Source: Georgenia faecalis (GTDB taxonomy: Bacteria > Actinomycetota > Actinomycetes > Actinomycetales > Actinomycetaceae). Taken from it: a DNA stretch of 64,000 nucleotides. The position numbers and the translations under genes were made by a program. This document shows positions 1 through 11,543 of the stretch, one piece after another (within the stretch, counting starts at the first letter, position 1; each line of letters opens with the position of its first letter). The DNA lies in NCBI RefSeq assembly GCF_003710105.1, contig NZ_CP033325.1, positions 3,038,001 through 3,102,000 of the forward strand. Reading direction: 5' to 3'. Under the pieces are notes generated by a model. The model did not search any database and was not told the DNA's origin. It was given only the letters and a program-made list of their open reading frames with translations.

Positions 1-2504
1 AGCTGGCCCGTGGTGATCCAGGTGAGCCCGCAGCAGGCCTGCTCGTCGGGGACGACGACGGTGTACCCCGCCTCGTTCAGGACCCCCACCATCGCGCGCG
101 CACCGTCGCCGTCGAGCGTCTCGGAGAACGAGTCGGCCCAGAGCACGACGTAGCGCGGGCCGTCGCCCTCCGCCCCGTCGCGCTGCTCGTCGCCCCGGTG
201 CTCGAGCAGCGGCGCGGGACGGGGCGGGTTCTCCCCCTCCGGCGCTTCGGTGTGACCGCTCGGGGAGGGCGTCGAGGTGTCAGGCGCGCAGGCGCACGTG
301 CCCGGCGTTTCTGCATGATCACCAGAAGAGGGGGGTGATGCGGGGGCGGTCGGGACCGAGCGGACGACGTCGTCCGGGCGCGTGCGGGCCCACGCCGAGA
401 ACCGCTGCTCGGCGAAGCGGACCATCTGCCGGCGCGGGTCCATCCCGCCGGCCCGCAGCACCACAGCGGCGACCGGCCGCACCCGGAGCACAGCGTTGAC
501 CAGGCGCGCGAGCGCGGGCACGGACGTCACCAGGCCGCTCCACCGGGGCAGCCAGCCGAGGACGTAGTGCGTCACCGGGCGCACCCGGTGCCGGTAGGCC
601 CGGTGGAGCACCTCGGACTTGTACCGGGCCATGTCCACGCCCGCGGGGCAGTCGCTCGAGCAGGCCTTGCACGCCAGGCACAGGTCGAGGGAGGCGTGCA
701 CCTCCGGGGAGCGGAAGTCGTGGACGAGGGAGCCGTTGGCGAGCTCCTGCAGCACGCGCGCGCGTCCCCGGGTGACGTCCTTCTCGTCGGCCGTGGCCCG
801 GTAGGACGGGCACATGAACCCACCGGAGCTCGACGTGTCGGCGCGGCACTTGCCCACCCCGACGCACCGGTGGACCGCGCGGGTGAGGTCCCCGCCGTCC
901 TCGGCGAAGGAGAACCCGCTGGAGATGGCGAGCAGCGGCCGGGCGGCCGGGCGGCGCAGGTCGGCGTCGAGGGGCCGGGGGCGCACGAGGACGCCGGGGT
1001 TGAGCAGGTCGTCCGGGTCGAAGAGCGCCTTGACCTGGCCGAAGAGGTCGAGGACCTGCGGCGGGTACATCTCCCCGAGCAGCTCGCTGCGCGCCCGGCC
1101 GTCGCCGTGCTCACCGGAGAGGGAGCCGCCGTAGGACGCCACGAGCCGCGCCGACTCGGTGAGGAACTGCCGGCTGGGCCCGATACCCGCGGGCGTCTCC
1201 AGGGGCAGGTCGAGGCGCACGTGGATGCACCCGTCGCCGAAGTGCCCGTACAGCAGCCCGTCGACGCCGAAGGAGGCCATGAGCGCCTCGAAGTCGCGCA
1301 GGTAGGCGCCGAGCCGCTCCGGCGGGACGGCGGCGTCCTCCCAGCCGGGCCAGGCCTGCGCGCCCGACGGGGTCCGCCCGCCCAGGCCCGCGCCGTCGGC
1401 CCGGATCCGCCACAGGGCGCTCGCCTGCGCCCCGGCGGGGACCACCCGCGCGGCGTCGGTGCCGGCGTCCCGGGCCAGCGCCCGGGCCCGGGCCAGGGCG
1501 TCGTCGGCGTCGAGGCCGCCGACCTCGACGAGCAGCCAGCCGGCGCCCGGCGGGAGCTCGGGCACCGACGCGGGGCCGTGGTGGCGGCGGACGACGTCGA
1601 CCAGGCGCGCGTCGATCCCCTCGATGGCCAGGGGCTCGTGCGCGAGCAGCGCGGGCACGGCGTCGGCGGCGCTGGCCATGTCGGGGTAGCCCAGTGCCAC
1701 GAGCACCGGCGCGCTGGGCACCGGGACGAGCCGGACGGTGGCCCCGAGCGTGGTCGTGAGGGTCCCCTCGGTGCCGACCAGCGCCTTGGCGAGGTCCGCG
1801 CCGTGCTCGGGCAGCAGGTGCTCGAGGCTGTAGCCGGAGACCTGCCGGCCGAAGCGGCCGAGCTCCGTGCGGATGAGGGCGAGGTTGGACCGGACGAGGT
1901 CGCCCAGCCCCGGGACGACGTCGAGCGCCCCCTCCCCCGCGCGGGCAGTGAAGGACCGGCCCCGCCCGTCGACGACGTCGAGGGCGAGGACGTTGTCGGC
2001 GGTGCGCCCGTACGCCACCGCGTGCGGGCCGCAGGCGTTGTTGCCGATCATCCCGCCGAAGGTGGCGCGGTTCTGGGTGGACGGGTCCGGCCCGAAGCGC
2101 AGGCCGTGCGGCGCGGCGGCGCGCTGCAGGTCGGACATGATGACGCCGGGCTCCACCCGGGCCGTCGCCGACTCGGGGTCGAGCTCGAGGATCCGGTTGA
2201 CGTGGCGGGAGAAGTCGAGGACCACACCGGGGCCGATCGAGTTGCCGGCCACCGACGTCCCGCCGCCGCGGGAGGTCACCGGCGCGCCGAGGCTGCGGGC
2301 CACGTCCAGGGCCGCGCGGGCGTCGTCGACGTCGCGGGGCACGACGACGACGTCGGGCACCACCCGGTAGTTCGACGCGTCCGTGGAGTACTCCCCGCGA
2401 CGGCGCGCGTCGTCGGAGACCTCCCCGTCCACCGCCCGGCGCAGGGCGGCGACGAGCTCGGCGGCGTCGGTGTGCTCGGCTCGGCGGGGCTGGGTGAGGC
2501 TCAC
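1..2504 (-). CDS. FAD-linked and 4Fe-4S-binding oxidoreductase (D-lactate/glycolate dehydrogenase type), C-terminus off the left edge
   Basis: The gene runs off the window; 834 codons are visible from a GTG at 2504. The N-terminal half is an FAD-binding PCMH-type domain (TSRGGGTSVAGN near residue 75), followed by the FAD oxidase C-terminal fold with GHFGDGCIHVR. Cysteine-rich segments follow: CVGVGKCR near 545 and CLACKACSSDCPAG near 610, the second a classical 4Fe-4S ligand set. The visible C-terminal stretch (ADSF...CCGL) begins a GlpC/CCG-type domain. This is the GlcD-GlcF fusion architecture of about 950-1000 residues found in membrane-associated D-lactate or D-2-hydroxyacid dehydrogenases that pass electrons to quinone. 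The exact substrate cannot be read from the sequence. The upstream frame stays open, so the start could lie slightly further out. Confidence 0.88.
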   Translation of the reverse strand, partial: MSLTQPRRAEHTDAAELVAALRRAVDGEVSDDARRRGEYSTDASNYRVVPDVVVVPRDVDDARAALDVARSLGAPVTSRGGGTSVAGNSIGPGVVLDFSRHVNRILELDPESATARVEPGVIMSDLQRAAAPHGLRFGPDPSTQNRATFGGMIGNNACGPHAVAYGRTADNVLALDVVDGRGRSFTARAGEGALDVVPGLGDLVRSNLALIRTELGRFGRQVSGYSLEHLLPEHGADLAKALVGTEGTLTTTLGATVRLVPVPSAPVLVALGYPDMASAADAVPALLAHEPLAIEGIDARLVDVVRRHHGPASVPELPPGAGWLLVEVGGLDADDALARARALARDAGTDAARVVPAGAQASALWRIRADGAGLGGRTPSGAQAWPGWEDAAVPPERLGAYLRDFEALMASFGVDGLLYGHFGDGCIHVRLDLPLETPAGIGPSRQFLTESARLVASYGGSLSGEHGDGRARSELLGEMYPPQVLDLFGQVKALFDPDDLLNPGVLVRPRPLDADLRRPAARPLLAISSGFSFAEDGGDLTRAVHRCVGVGKCRADTSSSGGFMCPSYRATADEKDVTRGRARVLQELANGSLVHDFRSPEVHASLDLCLACKACSSDCPAGVDMARYKSEVLHRAYRHRVRPVTHYVLGWLPRWSGLVTSVPALARLVNAVLRVRPVAAVVLRAGGMDPRRQMVRFAEQRFSAWARTRPDDVVRSVPTAPASPPSSGDHAETPGTCACAPDTSTPSPSGHTEAPEGENPPRPAPLLEHRGDEQRDGAEGDGPRYVVLWADSFSETLDGDGARAMVGVLNEAGYTVVVPDEQACCGLTWITTGQ

Positions 2505-2630
2505 CCCACCATGCTGCCACCGCCGCCGCGCCGCCGCCGATGACGTCCGGCCGGCGGCCCCCGACGCACCCCTCGGCGGCCCCAGGCGCGCGCCCCGGGC
2601 GGCCACCTCACGCGCAGCCCGGGCCGCGGG

Positions 2631-5324
<2,694 letters not shown>

Positions 5325-5507
5325 CGTGGCCTCCCGCGTTTCGCCGGCTCACCCTTGAGTCCGTCCTCAGCGTAGCGAGGGCGGCGCCGGAGGGCAGGGG
5401 ATGGGCGTGGGCGGCACCCACCCGCGGGGCCCGGGCACCTTTTGCGCCCTCGTCGGGCGGGGCTCACACTCGGCGTGAGGTGGTACCCCGACGAGTGAGG
5501 ACCGGCG

Positions 5508-7094
5508 ATGAGCCGCACCGCGAACTCCTCAGCCCCCACGGACGAGCCGGAGCTCGTGCTCTCCCAGGGGACGATCTACGTGATCTTCAGCGCCCTGCTG
5601 GCGGCGATGTTCCTGTCCGCCCTCGACCAGTCGGTGGTGAGCACGGCTCTGCCGACCATCGTCGGCGACCTCCGGGCGGCCCAGCACGAGGGCTGGATCA
5701 TCACCGCCTACCTCCTCGCGATCGCGGTCGTCATGCCGATCTACGGCAAGCTGGGCGACCTGCGCGGACGGCGGCGCCCCTTCCTCGTCGCCATCGCGAT
5801 CTTCGTGGCCGGCTCGGCCGGGTCCGCGCTCGCGACGTCGTTCGTCGACCTCGTGGTGTGGCGCTCGCTCCAGGGGCTAGGGGCCGGCGGCCTGGTGATC
5901 CTCAGCCAGGCGATCATCGCCGACATCGTCTCGGCCCGGGACCGTGGCAAGTACATGGGTCCCATGGGCGCGGTCTTCGGCGTCGCCACCGTCGCGGGGC
6001 CCCTGCTCGGCGGCTGGTTCACCGACGGCCCCGGCTGGCGGTGGTGCTTCTGGCTCAACGTGCCGATCGGCCTCGTAGCGTTCGCCGTCGCGTACTTCCG
6101 GCTCCGGCTGCCGTCCCGCCGGCCGAGCACCCGCTTCGACCTCGCCGGCGCGGCCCTCATGGCCGTCACCACCGCGGGGATCGTGCTCCTCACCAGCTGG
6201 AGCTCGATCTCGAGCGACGGGCGGTACGACTGGAGCAGCCCCGTGCTCATCGGCCTGCTGGCGCTCACGGTCGCGGCGCTGGCGGCGTTCCTCGTCGTCG
6301 AGACGAGGGTGGCCGACCCGCTCATCCCGCTCCGCCTGTTCCGGAGCCGCACGTTCTCCGTGTCGGTCTCGATCGCCCTCGTGCTCGGCATGACGATGTT
6401 CGCGGCGCTGTCGTTCCTGCCGACCTTCCTGCAGATGGCCCGCGGCTACGACGCCACCGAGGCCGGGCTCCTCATGCTGCCGATGACGGTCGGGTTGATG
6501 ATCACCGCCCTCGGCTCCGGCATCCTCATCTCCTCCACCGGCCGGTACAAGATCTTCCCGATCCTCGGCATGGGGATCGCGACGATCGGGCTGGCCCTGC
6601 TCACCCGGCTGACCGCGGACCTCTCGATGGTCACCTTCGGCGCCATGATCTTCGTCCTCGGGTTCGGCCTGGGCTTCGTCATGCAGACCATCGTCATCGC
6701 GGTGCAGAACGCGGTGCCCCCGGAGATGGTCGGTGTCGCGACGTCCACCAACAACTTCCTCCGCGAGATCGGCGCCGCGGTCGGGACCAGCGTGTTCTCC
6801 ACCGTGTTCACGACGAACCTCACCACCCGCCTGGCCGCCGCGGTGCGGGAGGCGCCCGCCGCCGACATCCCGCAAGGTTTCGGCGCGGACGCCCTGACGC
6901 CGGACGTCGTCGACCGGCTGCCCGCCGCGCTGCGCGAGCTCGTCGTCAACGCCTACACCGACGCCCTCGCCCCCGCGTTCTGGTACCTGGTGCCGCTCGG
7001 CGTCCTCGGCTTCGCGATCGCCTTCCTCATGAAGGAGGTCAGGCTCTCGGACCAGGCCGGCCTCGTGGCCCGCGGCGCGGCGGTCGGGAGGTGA
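5508..7094 (+). CDS. MFS drug exporter, DHA2 family (14 TM)
   Basis: 528 residues with about 14 hydrophobic segments, a DHA2 (QacA/EmrB-type) proton-driven multidrug exporter. TM1 contains the family signature ALDQSVVSTALPTI (motif D1-like). Motif A follows in the second loop as GKLGDLRGRRR, and motif C-like glycine/proline patterning appears around GPLLGGW. ATG at 5508 has GAGGA 9 nt upstream. Divergent from ppdK and convergent with the ABC permease, with only 10 bp between the two stop codons. No regulator of its own is adjacent. The substrate cannot be inferred. Confidence 0.92.
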   Translation: MSRTANSSAPTDEPELVLSQGTIYVIFSALLAAMFLSALDQSVVSTALPTIVGDLRAAQHEGWIITAYLLAIAVVMPIYGKLGDLRGRRRPFLVAIAIFVAGSAGSALATSFVDLVVWRSLQGLGAGGLVILSQAIIADIVSARDRGKYMGPMGAVFGVATVAGPLLGGWFTDGPGWRWCFWLNVPIGLVAFAVAYFRLRLPSRRPSTRFDLAGAALMAVTTAGIVLLTSWSSISSDGRYDWSSPVLIGLLALTVAALAAFLVVETRVADPLIPLRLFRSRTFSVSVSIALVLGMTMFAALSFLPTFLQMARGYDATEAGLLMLPMTVGLMITALGSGILISSTGRYKIFPILGMGIATIGLALLTRLTADLSMVTFGAMIFVLGFGLGFVMQTIVIAVQNAVPPEMVGVATSTNNFLREIGAAVGTSVFSTVFTTNLTTRLAAAVREAPAADIPQGFGADALTPDVVDRLPAALRELVVNAYTDALAPAFWYLVPLGVLGFAIAFLMKEVRLSDQAGLVARGAAVGR

Positions 7095-7104
7095 GGGCCG
7101 CGGA

Positions 7105-7887
7105 TCAGCGGAACCGGCGCCCCTCGTCCCGGCGGTACGTGGCGACGCAGGCGAGCGCGAAGAGCGCCGTCCACCCCAGCAGCACGGGCAGGGCGCCCGC
7201 GTAGCCCGCCTCACCGGTCGTCGCCTGGACCACGAGGTCGCGCGCCGCCCGGCTGGGCAGCGCCATGGAGAGGCTGTCGAGCCACCCCGGGAAGAGGAAC
7301 GGCGGCATGAACAGCCCGCCGGCGAACGCCAGCGGGAAGAGCGTCACCTGGACGACGGCGATCGCCGCCTTGGCGCTGCACGCGTACCCGATCGTCATGC
7401 CGAGGAGGGCGAACGGCACCGCGGTGAGCACGAGGACGCCGACGCCGGCGGCAAGGTCGGCGAGGCCCGGCCGGGCCGCGGTGAGGAGCGCCCCGACGAC
7501 GACCACCGGCGCCAGGCCGAGGAGTGCGAACGCGCTCCCGTTGAGCAGCCGCCCGGCGATCCGCGGACCGGGGCCGGCGGGCAGGGTCCGCACGTACGGG
7601 TCGAACGGCAGCGCGCGGTCCTCGGCCACGCCCGAGCCGAAGGTGAACAGGCAGGTCGACATGACGGAGAAGAGGGCGAGCTGGGCGACGGCGGTGGTCG
7701 CCCCGAGCGGGTCCTGGGCGACCTCGGCGTTGGGCACGACGAAGAACACCAGGGCCAACGCCGGGAAGACCATGTTGCCGATGACCGCGACGGGGATGCG
7801 GACGGTCTCGAGGAACTGCGACCGGCCGTGGAGCAGGGTGAGGCGGGCGAACCCCGGACGGGGCGCGGGCGTGAGGGTGGTGCTCAT
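7105..7887 (-). CDS. ABC-2 type transporter permease
   Basis: 260 residues, about six membrane segments, ABC-2 membrane fold, starting MSTTLTPAPRPGFARL. Its ATG (7887-7885) overlaps the TGA of the ATPase gene in an ATGA arrangement, so the two are translationally coupled and form one exporter in a probable 2+2 assembly. An upstream in-frame extension exists but would run inside the ATPase gene. The substrate is unknown; small ATPase-permease pairs of this type often export antibiotics or lipids, but nothing here decides that. Confidence 0.9.
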   Translation of the reverse strand: MSTTLTPAPRPGFARLTLLHGRSQFLETVRIPVAVIGNMVFPALALVFFVVPNAEVAQDPLGATTAVAQLALFSVMSTCLFTFGSGVAEDRALPFDPYVRTLPAGPGPRIAGRLLNGSAFALLGLAPVVVVGALLTAARPGLADLAAGVGVLVLTAVPFALLGMTIGYACSAKAAIAVVQVTLFPLAFAGGLFMPPFLFPGWLDSLSMALPSRAARDLVVQATTGEAGYAGALPVLLGWTALFALACVATYRRDEGRRFR

Positions 7888-8861
7888 CGGTTCTCCTCGG
7901 TCCTGGGCGGCCCGGCGGCCACCATCTGCTCGAAGGCCTCCTCCAGGGACGCGCCGCGCACCTCGAGGTCGCGGAAGGCGACGCCGGAGCGGACGAGGTC
8001 CCGCACGAAGGCGTCGGCGTCCGCGGTGTACAGCTCGCGGCGCTCCCCCACCCGCTCCGCCCGGACGATCCCGGGCAGGTGGTCGACGGCGTCGTCGGGC
8101 GTGGTGACGACGACCCGGTGGAGCGCGACCCGGTCGAGGACCGCGTCGAGGGAGTCGTCGGCGAGCACGTGGCCGCCGTCGATGACGACGACCCGCTCGG
8201 CGAGGGCCTGCACCTCCTCGAGGTAGTGGCTGGTGAGCAGGACCGTCCCGCCGTCGGCGTGGTACTCGCGGATCGCCGACCACAGCTCCTGGCGCGCGCC
8301 GACGTCCAGGCCGGTCGTCGGCTCGTCGAGGAGGACGAGGTGGGGCCGCCCGACGAACGCGAGCGCCACGGCGAGCCGGCGCTGCTGCCCGCCCGAGAGG
8401 CCGCCGGTCTGCTTGCGCGCGAGCGCGCTCAGCCCGAACCGGTCGAGCAGCTCGCCGGTGGGGACGGCGTCGGGGTAGTGGCCGGCGACGAAGTCGACGA
8501 CCTCCCCGACCCGCAGCGTCGGCGGGAGGCCGGTGCCCTGCGGGGTGGTCCCGAGCCGGAGCCGGCTGCCCGGGCCCCGCGGGTCGGCGCCGAAGAGCCG
8601 GACGGTGCCGGACGTCGGCCGGCGCAGCCCGCTGACGAGGTTGAGCAGGGTGGACTTGCCGGCGCCGTTGGGCCCGAGGAGGCCGACGAGCTCCCCGGCG
8701 CGGACGGTGAGGTCCGCCCCGGCGAGCGCGACGACGTCACCGAACGTGCGCCGCAGGGCACGGGCCTCGATGACGGTGGGGGTGGTTCCTCCGGCGGGCG
8801 CGGCGGGAGCGGTGGCGGGGCGCGGGCGGGCCGCGCGACGCGCGGTCAGGGGCGGGCTCAT
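7884..8861 (-). CDS. ABC transporter ATP-binding protein (drug/lipid exporter class)
   Basis: 325 residues. After a roughly 28-residue Ala/Pro-rich leader come Walker A GLLGPNGAGKST (near 69), signature LSGGQQRR (near 157), Walker B LVLLDEPTTGLD and an H-loop TSHYLEE. The roughly 85-residue C-terminal extension is the DrrA/CcmA-type DUF4162-like tail. Start ATG at 8861 overlaps the stop of the regulator (ATGA), and its own stop overlaps the permease start. It energises the permease encoded by 7105-7887. Confidence 0.94.
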   Translation of the reverse strand: MSPPLTARRAARPRPATAPAAPAGGTTPTVIEARALRRTFGDVVALAGADLTVRAGELVGLLGPNGAGKSTLLNLVSGLRRPTSGTVRLFGADPRGPGSRLRLGTTPQGTGLPPTLRVGEVVDFVAGHYPDAVPTGELLDRFGLSALARKQTGGLSGGQQRRLAVALAFVGRPHLVLLDEPTTGLDVGARQELWSAIREYHADGGTVLLTSHYLEEVQALAERVVVIDGGHVLADDSLDAVLDRVALHRVVVTTPDDAVDHLPGIVRAERVGERRELYTADADAFVRDLVRSGVAFRDLEVRGASLEEAFEQMVAAGPPRTEENR

Positions 8862-9163
8862 GTCGGGGTACCTCCCAGGAGGGCGGACAGGGACTCGGTG
8901 TAGGTCTCGAAGGCGCGCCGCCCGCGGGGGGTGAGGGCGACGTAGGTGGCGGGGGTGCGCCCGACGAAGGTCTTCGTCTGGGTGACGTACTCCGCCTCCT
9001 CGAGCTTGCGCAGGTGCGTGGAGAGGTTGCCGGCGGAGAAGTCGAGGATCGAGCGGAGGCGGGGAAAGGAGATCTCGTCGCCCGCGGGCAGGCCAGCGAG
9101 GGTCGCCATGATCCGCAGGCGGGCCTGCGCGTGGATGACCGGGTCGAGGTCGCCGTCCGCCAT
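8858..9163 (-). CDS. Small winged-helix transcriptional regulator (MarR/ArsR-like fold)
   Basis: 101 residues, starting MADGDLDPVIHAQARLRIM. The core ISFPRLRSILDFSAGNLSTHLRKLEEAEYVTQTK is a winged helix with recognition helix SAGNLSTHLRKLE, as in the stand-alone winged-helix proteins often coupled to ABC-2 exporters. ATG overlaps the TGA of the membrane-protein gene (ATGA) and its stop overlaps the ATPase start, so it is expressed with the transporter it probably controls. The long dyad at 9872-9904 just before the operon is its most plausible target. Confidence 0.88.
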   Translation of the reverse strand: MADGDLDPVIHAQARLRIMATLAGLPAGDEISFPRLRSILDFSAGNLSTHLRKLEEAEYVTQTKTFVGRTPATYVALTPRGRRAFETYTESLSALLGGTPT

Positions 9164-9861
9164 CACGCCTCCCTGGTCCGCGCGCGGCCGGGCGTGCCGT
9201 CCCGGACGGCACGGACGTGCTCGACGACGGCGGCCACGAGGAAGCCGCCCCCGCCGGCGAGGGCCATGACGAGGTAGAGGTAGGGCGTCCCGACCACCGT
9301 GGCGGCGGTGACGACGACGCCGATCCACAGGCCGAGGAGGAACATCCGGCGGTCGTCCCAGACGGCACCGCCGGCCATGTACAGCGCGGCGACGATGAGG
9401 CAGGAGATGCCGTTGGAGGCGATGGTGATGATCGCGCCACCGCCCTCGACGTCCACCGCCCAGCTCGCGATCCGGCCGATCAGGGCGAAGCCGACGACGA
9501 AGCACACGACCCACGCGGTGCCGTACATGGCCCCCACCCGCGAGCTCTCACCGCGCAGCCCCGCGCTGCGGCGCGACGTGTGGACCGCCGTGACGACGAT
9601 GGCCGAGGCGAGGAGAGCGGCGAAGGCCGCCCCCGCCCAGGGCGCCGGTGCGTGGCTCTCGTCCGAGGAGAGGTACATGGCGAGGTAGCCGAGCAGCCAG
9701 GCCACCCCCCAGACGCCGAAGATCAGCCGCCCGTCGGGGGTGGTGTCGCGGGCGACGACGGTGCGCTGCGCGGCGATGATGCGCAGGCTCTCGGCGGCGT
9801 CCAGCGACGCCTCGGGCGGGCCGTCGCCGGGTTCGTCCTGTGGGTCGGGGAAGCGTGCCAT
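9163..9861 (-). CDS. Six-TM membrane protein, first gene of the coupled ABC operon
   Basis: 232 residues. A roughly 45-residue acidic cytoplasmic N-terminus is followed by about six membrane helices (starting FGVWGVAWLLGYLAMYL, AALLASAIVVTAV, AWVVCFVVGFALIG) and a short basic C-tail. I recognise no enzymatic motif. ATG at 9861 has GAGGA 8-12 nt upstream. It leads a four-gene unit in which every junction is a 4-nt or shorter overlap. It could be a sensor or accessory subunit for the exporter, which is an inference from position only. Confidence 0.85.
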   Translation of the reverse strand: MARFPDPQDEPGDGPPEASLDAAESLRIIAAQRTVVARDTTPDGRLIFGVWGVAWLLGYLAMYLSSDESHAPAPWAGAAFAALLASAIVVTAVHTSRRSAGLRGESSRVGAMYGTAWVVCFVVGFALIGRIASWAVDVEGGGAIITIASNGISCLIVAALYMAGGAVWDDRRMFLLGLWIGVVVTAATVVGTPYLYLVMALAGGGGFLVAAVVEHVRAVRDGTPGRARTREA

Positions 9862-9871
9862 GGGGAGTCCT

Positions 9872-9904
9872 CACGAAGTGGTTTGCGATACAAACTAGTT
9901 CGTG
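9872..9904. promoter_or_regulatory. 33-bp interrupted dyad, candidate operator of the ABC/regulator operon
   Basis: CACGAA (9872-9877) and GTTTG (9881-9885) are mirrored by CAAAC (9891-9895) and TTCGTG (9899-9904); both arm pairs share the same centre at 9888. It lies 11 bp upstream of the start codon of the first operon gene. An operon-encoded winged-helix dimer would fit an autoregulatory site. Confidence 0.6.
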
Positions 9905-9970
9905 AAGCATGGCACAACGGTCGCGGCCGGGCAAGGGGCCTCCCGCCGAGGTGGCGGCCGCGCGCGAGGA

Positions 9971-10013
9971 AGCGTCGTCCCGGCCGGGCCCTCCACCCGG
10001 TCGGGACGACGCT
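9971..10013 (-). terminator. Stem-loop after the sigma-partner gene
   Basis: An 18-bp stem (arms 9971-9988 and 9996-10013, one G-T pair) with a 7-nt loop begins 12 bp past the stop codon at 10025. There is no strong U-tract, which is common in high-GC actinobacteria. Confidence 0.65.
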
Positions 10014-10024
10014 GGTCTATCGGC

Positions 10025-11446
10025 TCAGAACGCGAGCTCGTGGTCGGCGAGCGCGAGGACGGTCCACTGGCCGCCGTCGTCGCTCGTGAGGGTGTACGCC
10101 GGCAGGAGAAGGCTCGCGCCGCCTTCGGTGGTGTGGTGGACGACGCCGAGCTCGGCGCCGGTGATCGTCACCGTGGTGACCCGCCACGGGACCACCGCCC
10201 CCGGAGCGGGCGGGGCCTCGGGGGGATCGCCCCAGGTCCAGCCCGGCATCGGCGCCGGCTCCGCCATGATCCCGATCCCCGAGCTCGCGGCGCCGAACCG
10301 GGGGTCGGTGAGCCGCTCGACGGCCTGCGCGGGGCTGACGACGTCGTACTCCCCCAGGGCGACGGTGGGCGCGGCCGGGCCGTAGAAGCCGAGCACGGTC
10401 CCGCCGTCGGTGACGTCGGCGTTCCAGGTGAGGCCCGTGCGCGACCCGCCGAGCACCTGGCGCGCCACGACGGAGACCACGGCCGGGCCTGCCCAGCTCT
10501 CCTGGGTCTCGTACTCGACCGCGCCGTCGTCGAGGCCCAGCTCGGTGAGGACCGCACGCAGGGTGCCGACGGCATCCTCCGCCGCGGCCGGGTCCACCGG
10601 CCCGGGGTCGACCGGCTCCACGGGCATCGATTCCGGCACCGGGGCGATGCCAGGACCGGCGGGCGTGACCGTCGACGAGTGGTCGGGGGCCGCCGGCTCC
10701 GCCTCGCCCGCATCCCCGGCCTCCGAGCGGGCCTGCGGCTCGGCGGCCGCCGAGGTGGCGGCGTCCGCCTCGACGGGCGGGTAGCCCGCGGGGTCGGAGA
10801 AGCCGACGGTCAGCGTGCCGTCGGCGCTGAGCGTGACGCTGGCCGCGCTGCCGTCGACAGGCCCGACGCGCCACATGCCGTCCTCCGAGACCGGCTCCCC
10901 CTCCAGACCCAGCACCCCGGCGACGCGGGCCACCGTCTCGGCGTCGAACCCCTGCGTGGCGTCGAACGCCCACGCCGGTGCGCTCCCCGGGGCGTCGGGG
11001 AGCCCCCGTGCGGTGAACACCGTGCGACCGCCGTACCCGGGAGCGATGGCGATGTCGGCCGTCCCGGACAGCGCCTCCGTCCGGGCGCCCCCGTCCTCCT
11101 GCGCGGCGATGGCGGGGACTTCGGCCGCGCCGCCCCTCATCCCCTCGGACGTCGTGCCGTCCGCCTCGATCGCGGGCGTCGTCGTGCGTCCCAGGCCGAA
11201 GCCCACTCCCCCGACGACGAGCGCGCTGGCGGCGACCGCGGCCACCGCGGCCCACGGCTGGCGGCGACGGCGCCGCGGTGCCAGCTCGTCGACGCCCTCA
11301 GGCACCGCGCCGGGTCCGTCGGCGTCACCGTGGCGGAGCGCGGCCGTGCGGCGGGCCAGGCGGTCCGCGTCGGGCTGGGCGCCCGCGCCGGGGTCGGCCG
11401 CTCGCAACCGGGCGACGGCGTCCTCCTCGGGGTTCCTGCCAGCCAT
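10025..11446 (-). CDS. Single-pass membrane protein partnered with the sigma factor (probable anti-sigma or sigma-dependent envelope protein)
   Basis: 473 residues. The cytoplasmic N-terminus (about 1-65) carries VARLRAADPGAG..., then one TM helix (WAAVAAVAASALVVGGVGFGLG), then a roughly 380-residue extracytoplasmic part rich in Ala/Pro/Glu with no motif I recognise. ATG at 11446 is preceded by AAGGAGG. It lies 97 bp downstream of the sigma-factor gene, same strand, and both genes share an upstream motif (11481-11520 and 12057-12090). Sigma plus single-TM protein is the standard ECF/anti-sigma layout, but the N-terminus lacks a clear zinc-binding anti-sigma HxxxCxxC, so the anti-sigma role is inference. 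Confidence 0.82.
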   Translation of the reverse strand: MAGRNPEEDAVARLRAADPGAGAQPDADRLARRTAALRHGDADGPGAVPEGVDELAPRRRRRQPWAAVAAVAASALVVGGVGFGLGRTTTPAIEADGTTSEGMRGGAAEVPAIAAQEDGGARTEALSGTADIAIAPGYGGRTVFTARGLPDAPGSAPAWAFDATQGFDAETVARVAGVLGLEGEPVSEDGMWRVGPVDGSAASVTLSADGTLTVGFSDPAGYPPVEADAATSAAAEPQARSEAGDAGEAEPAAPDHSSTVTPAGPGIAPVPESMPVEPVDPGPVDPAAAEDAVGTLRAVLTELGLDDGAVEYETQESWAGPAVVSVVARQVLGGSRTGLTWNADVTDGGTVLGFYGPAAPTVALGEYDVVSPAQAVERLTDPRFGAASSGIGIMAEPAPMPGWTWGDPPEAPPAPGAVVPWRVTTVTITGAELGVVHHTTEGGASLLLPAYTLTSDDGGQWTVLALADHELAF

Positions 11447-11490
11447 GACGACCTCCTTGGTCGGCGCGCCGGCACGGCGCGCGTCTACCC

Positions 11491-11520
11491 CCTGTGTGTG
11501 CCGGGGCAGCCCGTTCTTGC
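11491..11520 (-). promoter_or_regulatory. Promoter-like motif shared with the sigma-factor gene (copy 1)
   Basis: Read on the minus strand: GCAAGAACGG, 11 bp, then CACACACAGG. The same two blocks (GCAAGATCGG and GACACACAGG) occur before the sigma gene. This could be the -35/-10 pair of the ECF factor or a shared regulator site. Confidence 0.45.
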
Positions 11521-11543
11521 GGTGCGGGAGCGAGTGGTCCCGC

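Noticed and set aside
303-323. A 21-bp near-match (one mismatch) between the sequence around 303-323 and that at 54804-54824 near tRNA-Phe, considered as att sites.
   Set aside because: The first copy is within the coding part of the dehydrogenase, no integrase or mobile genes lie between, and the match is close to chance expectation for biased 64-kb DNA. It is not a tRNA fragment.
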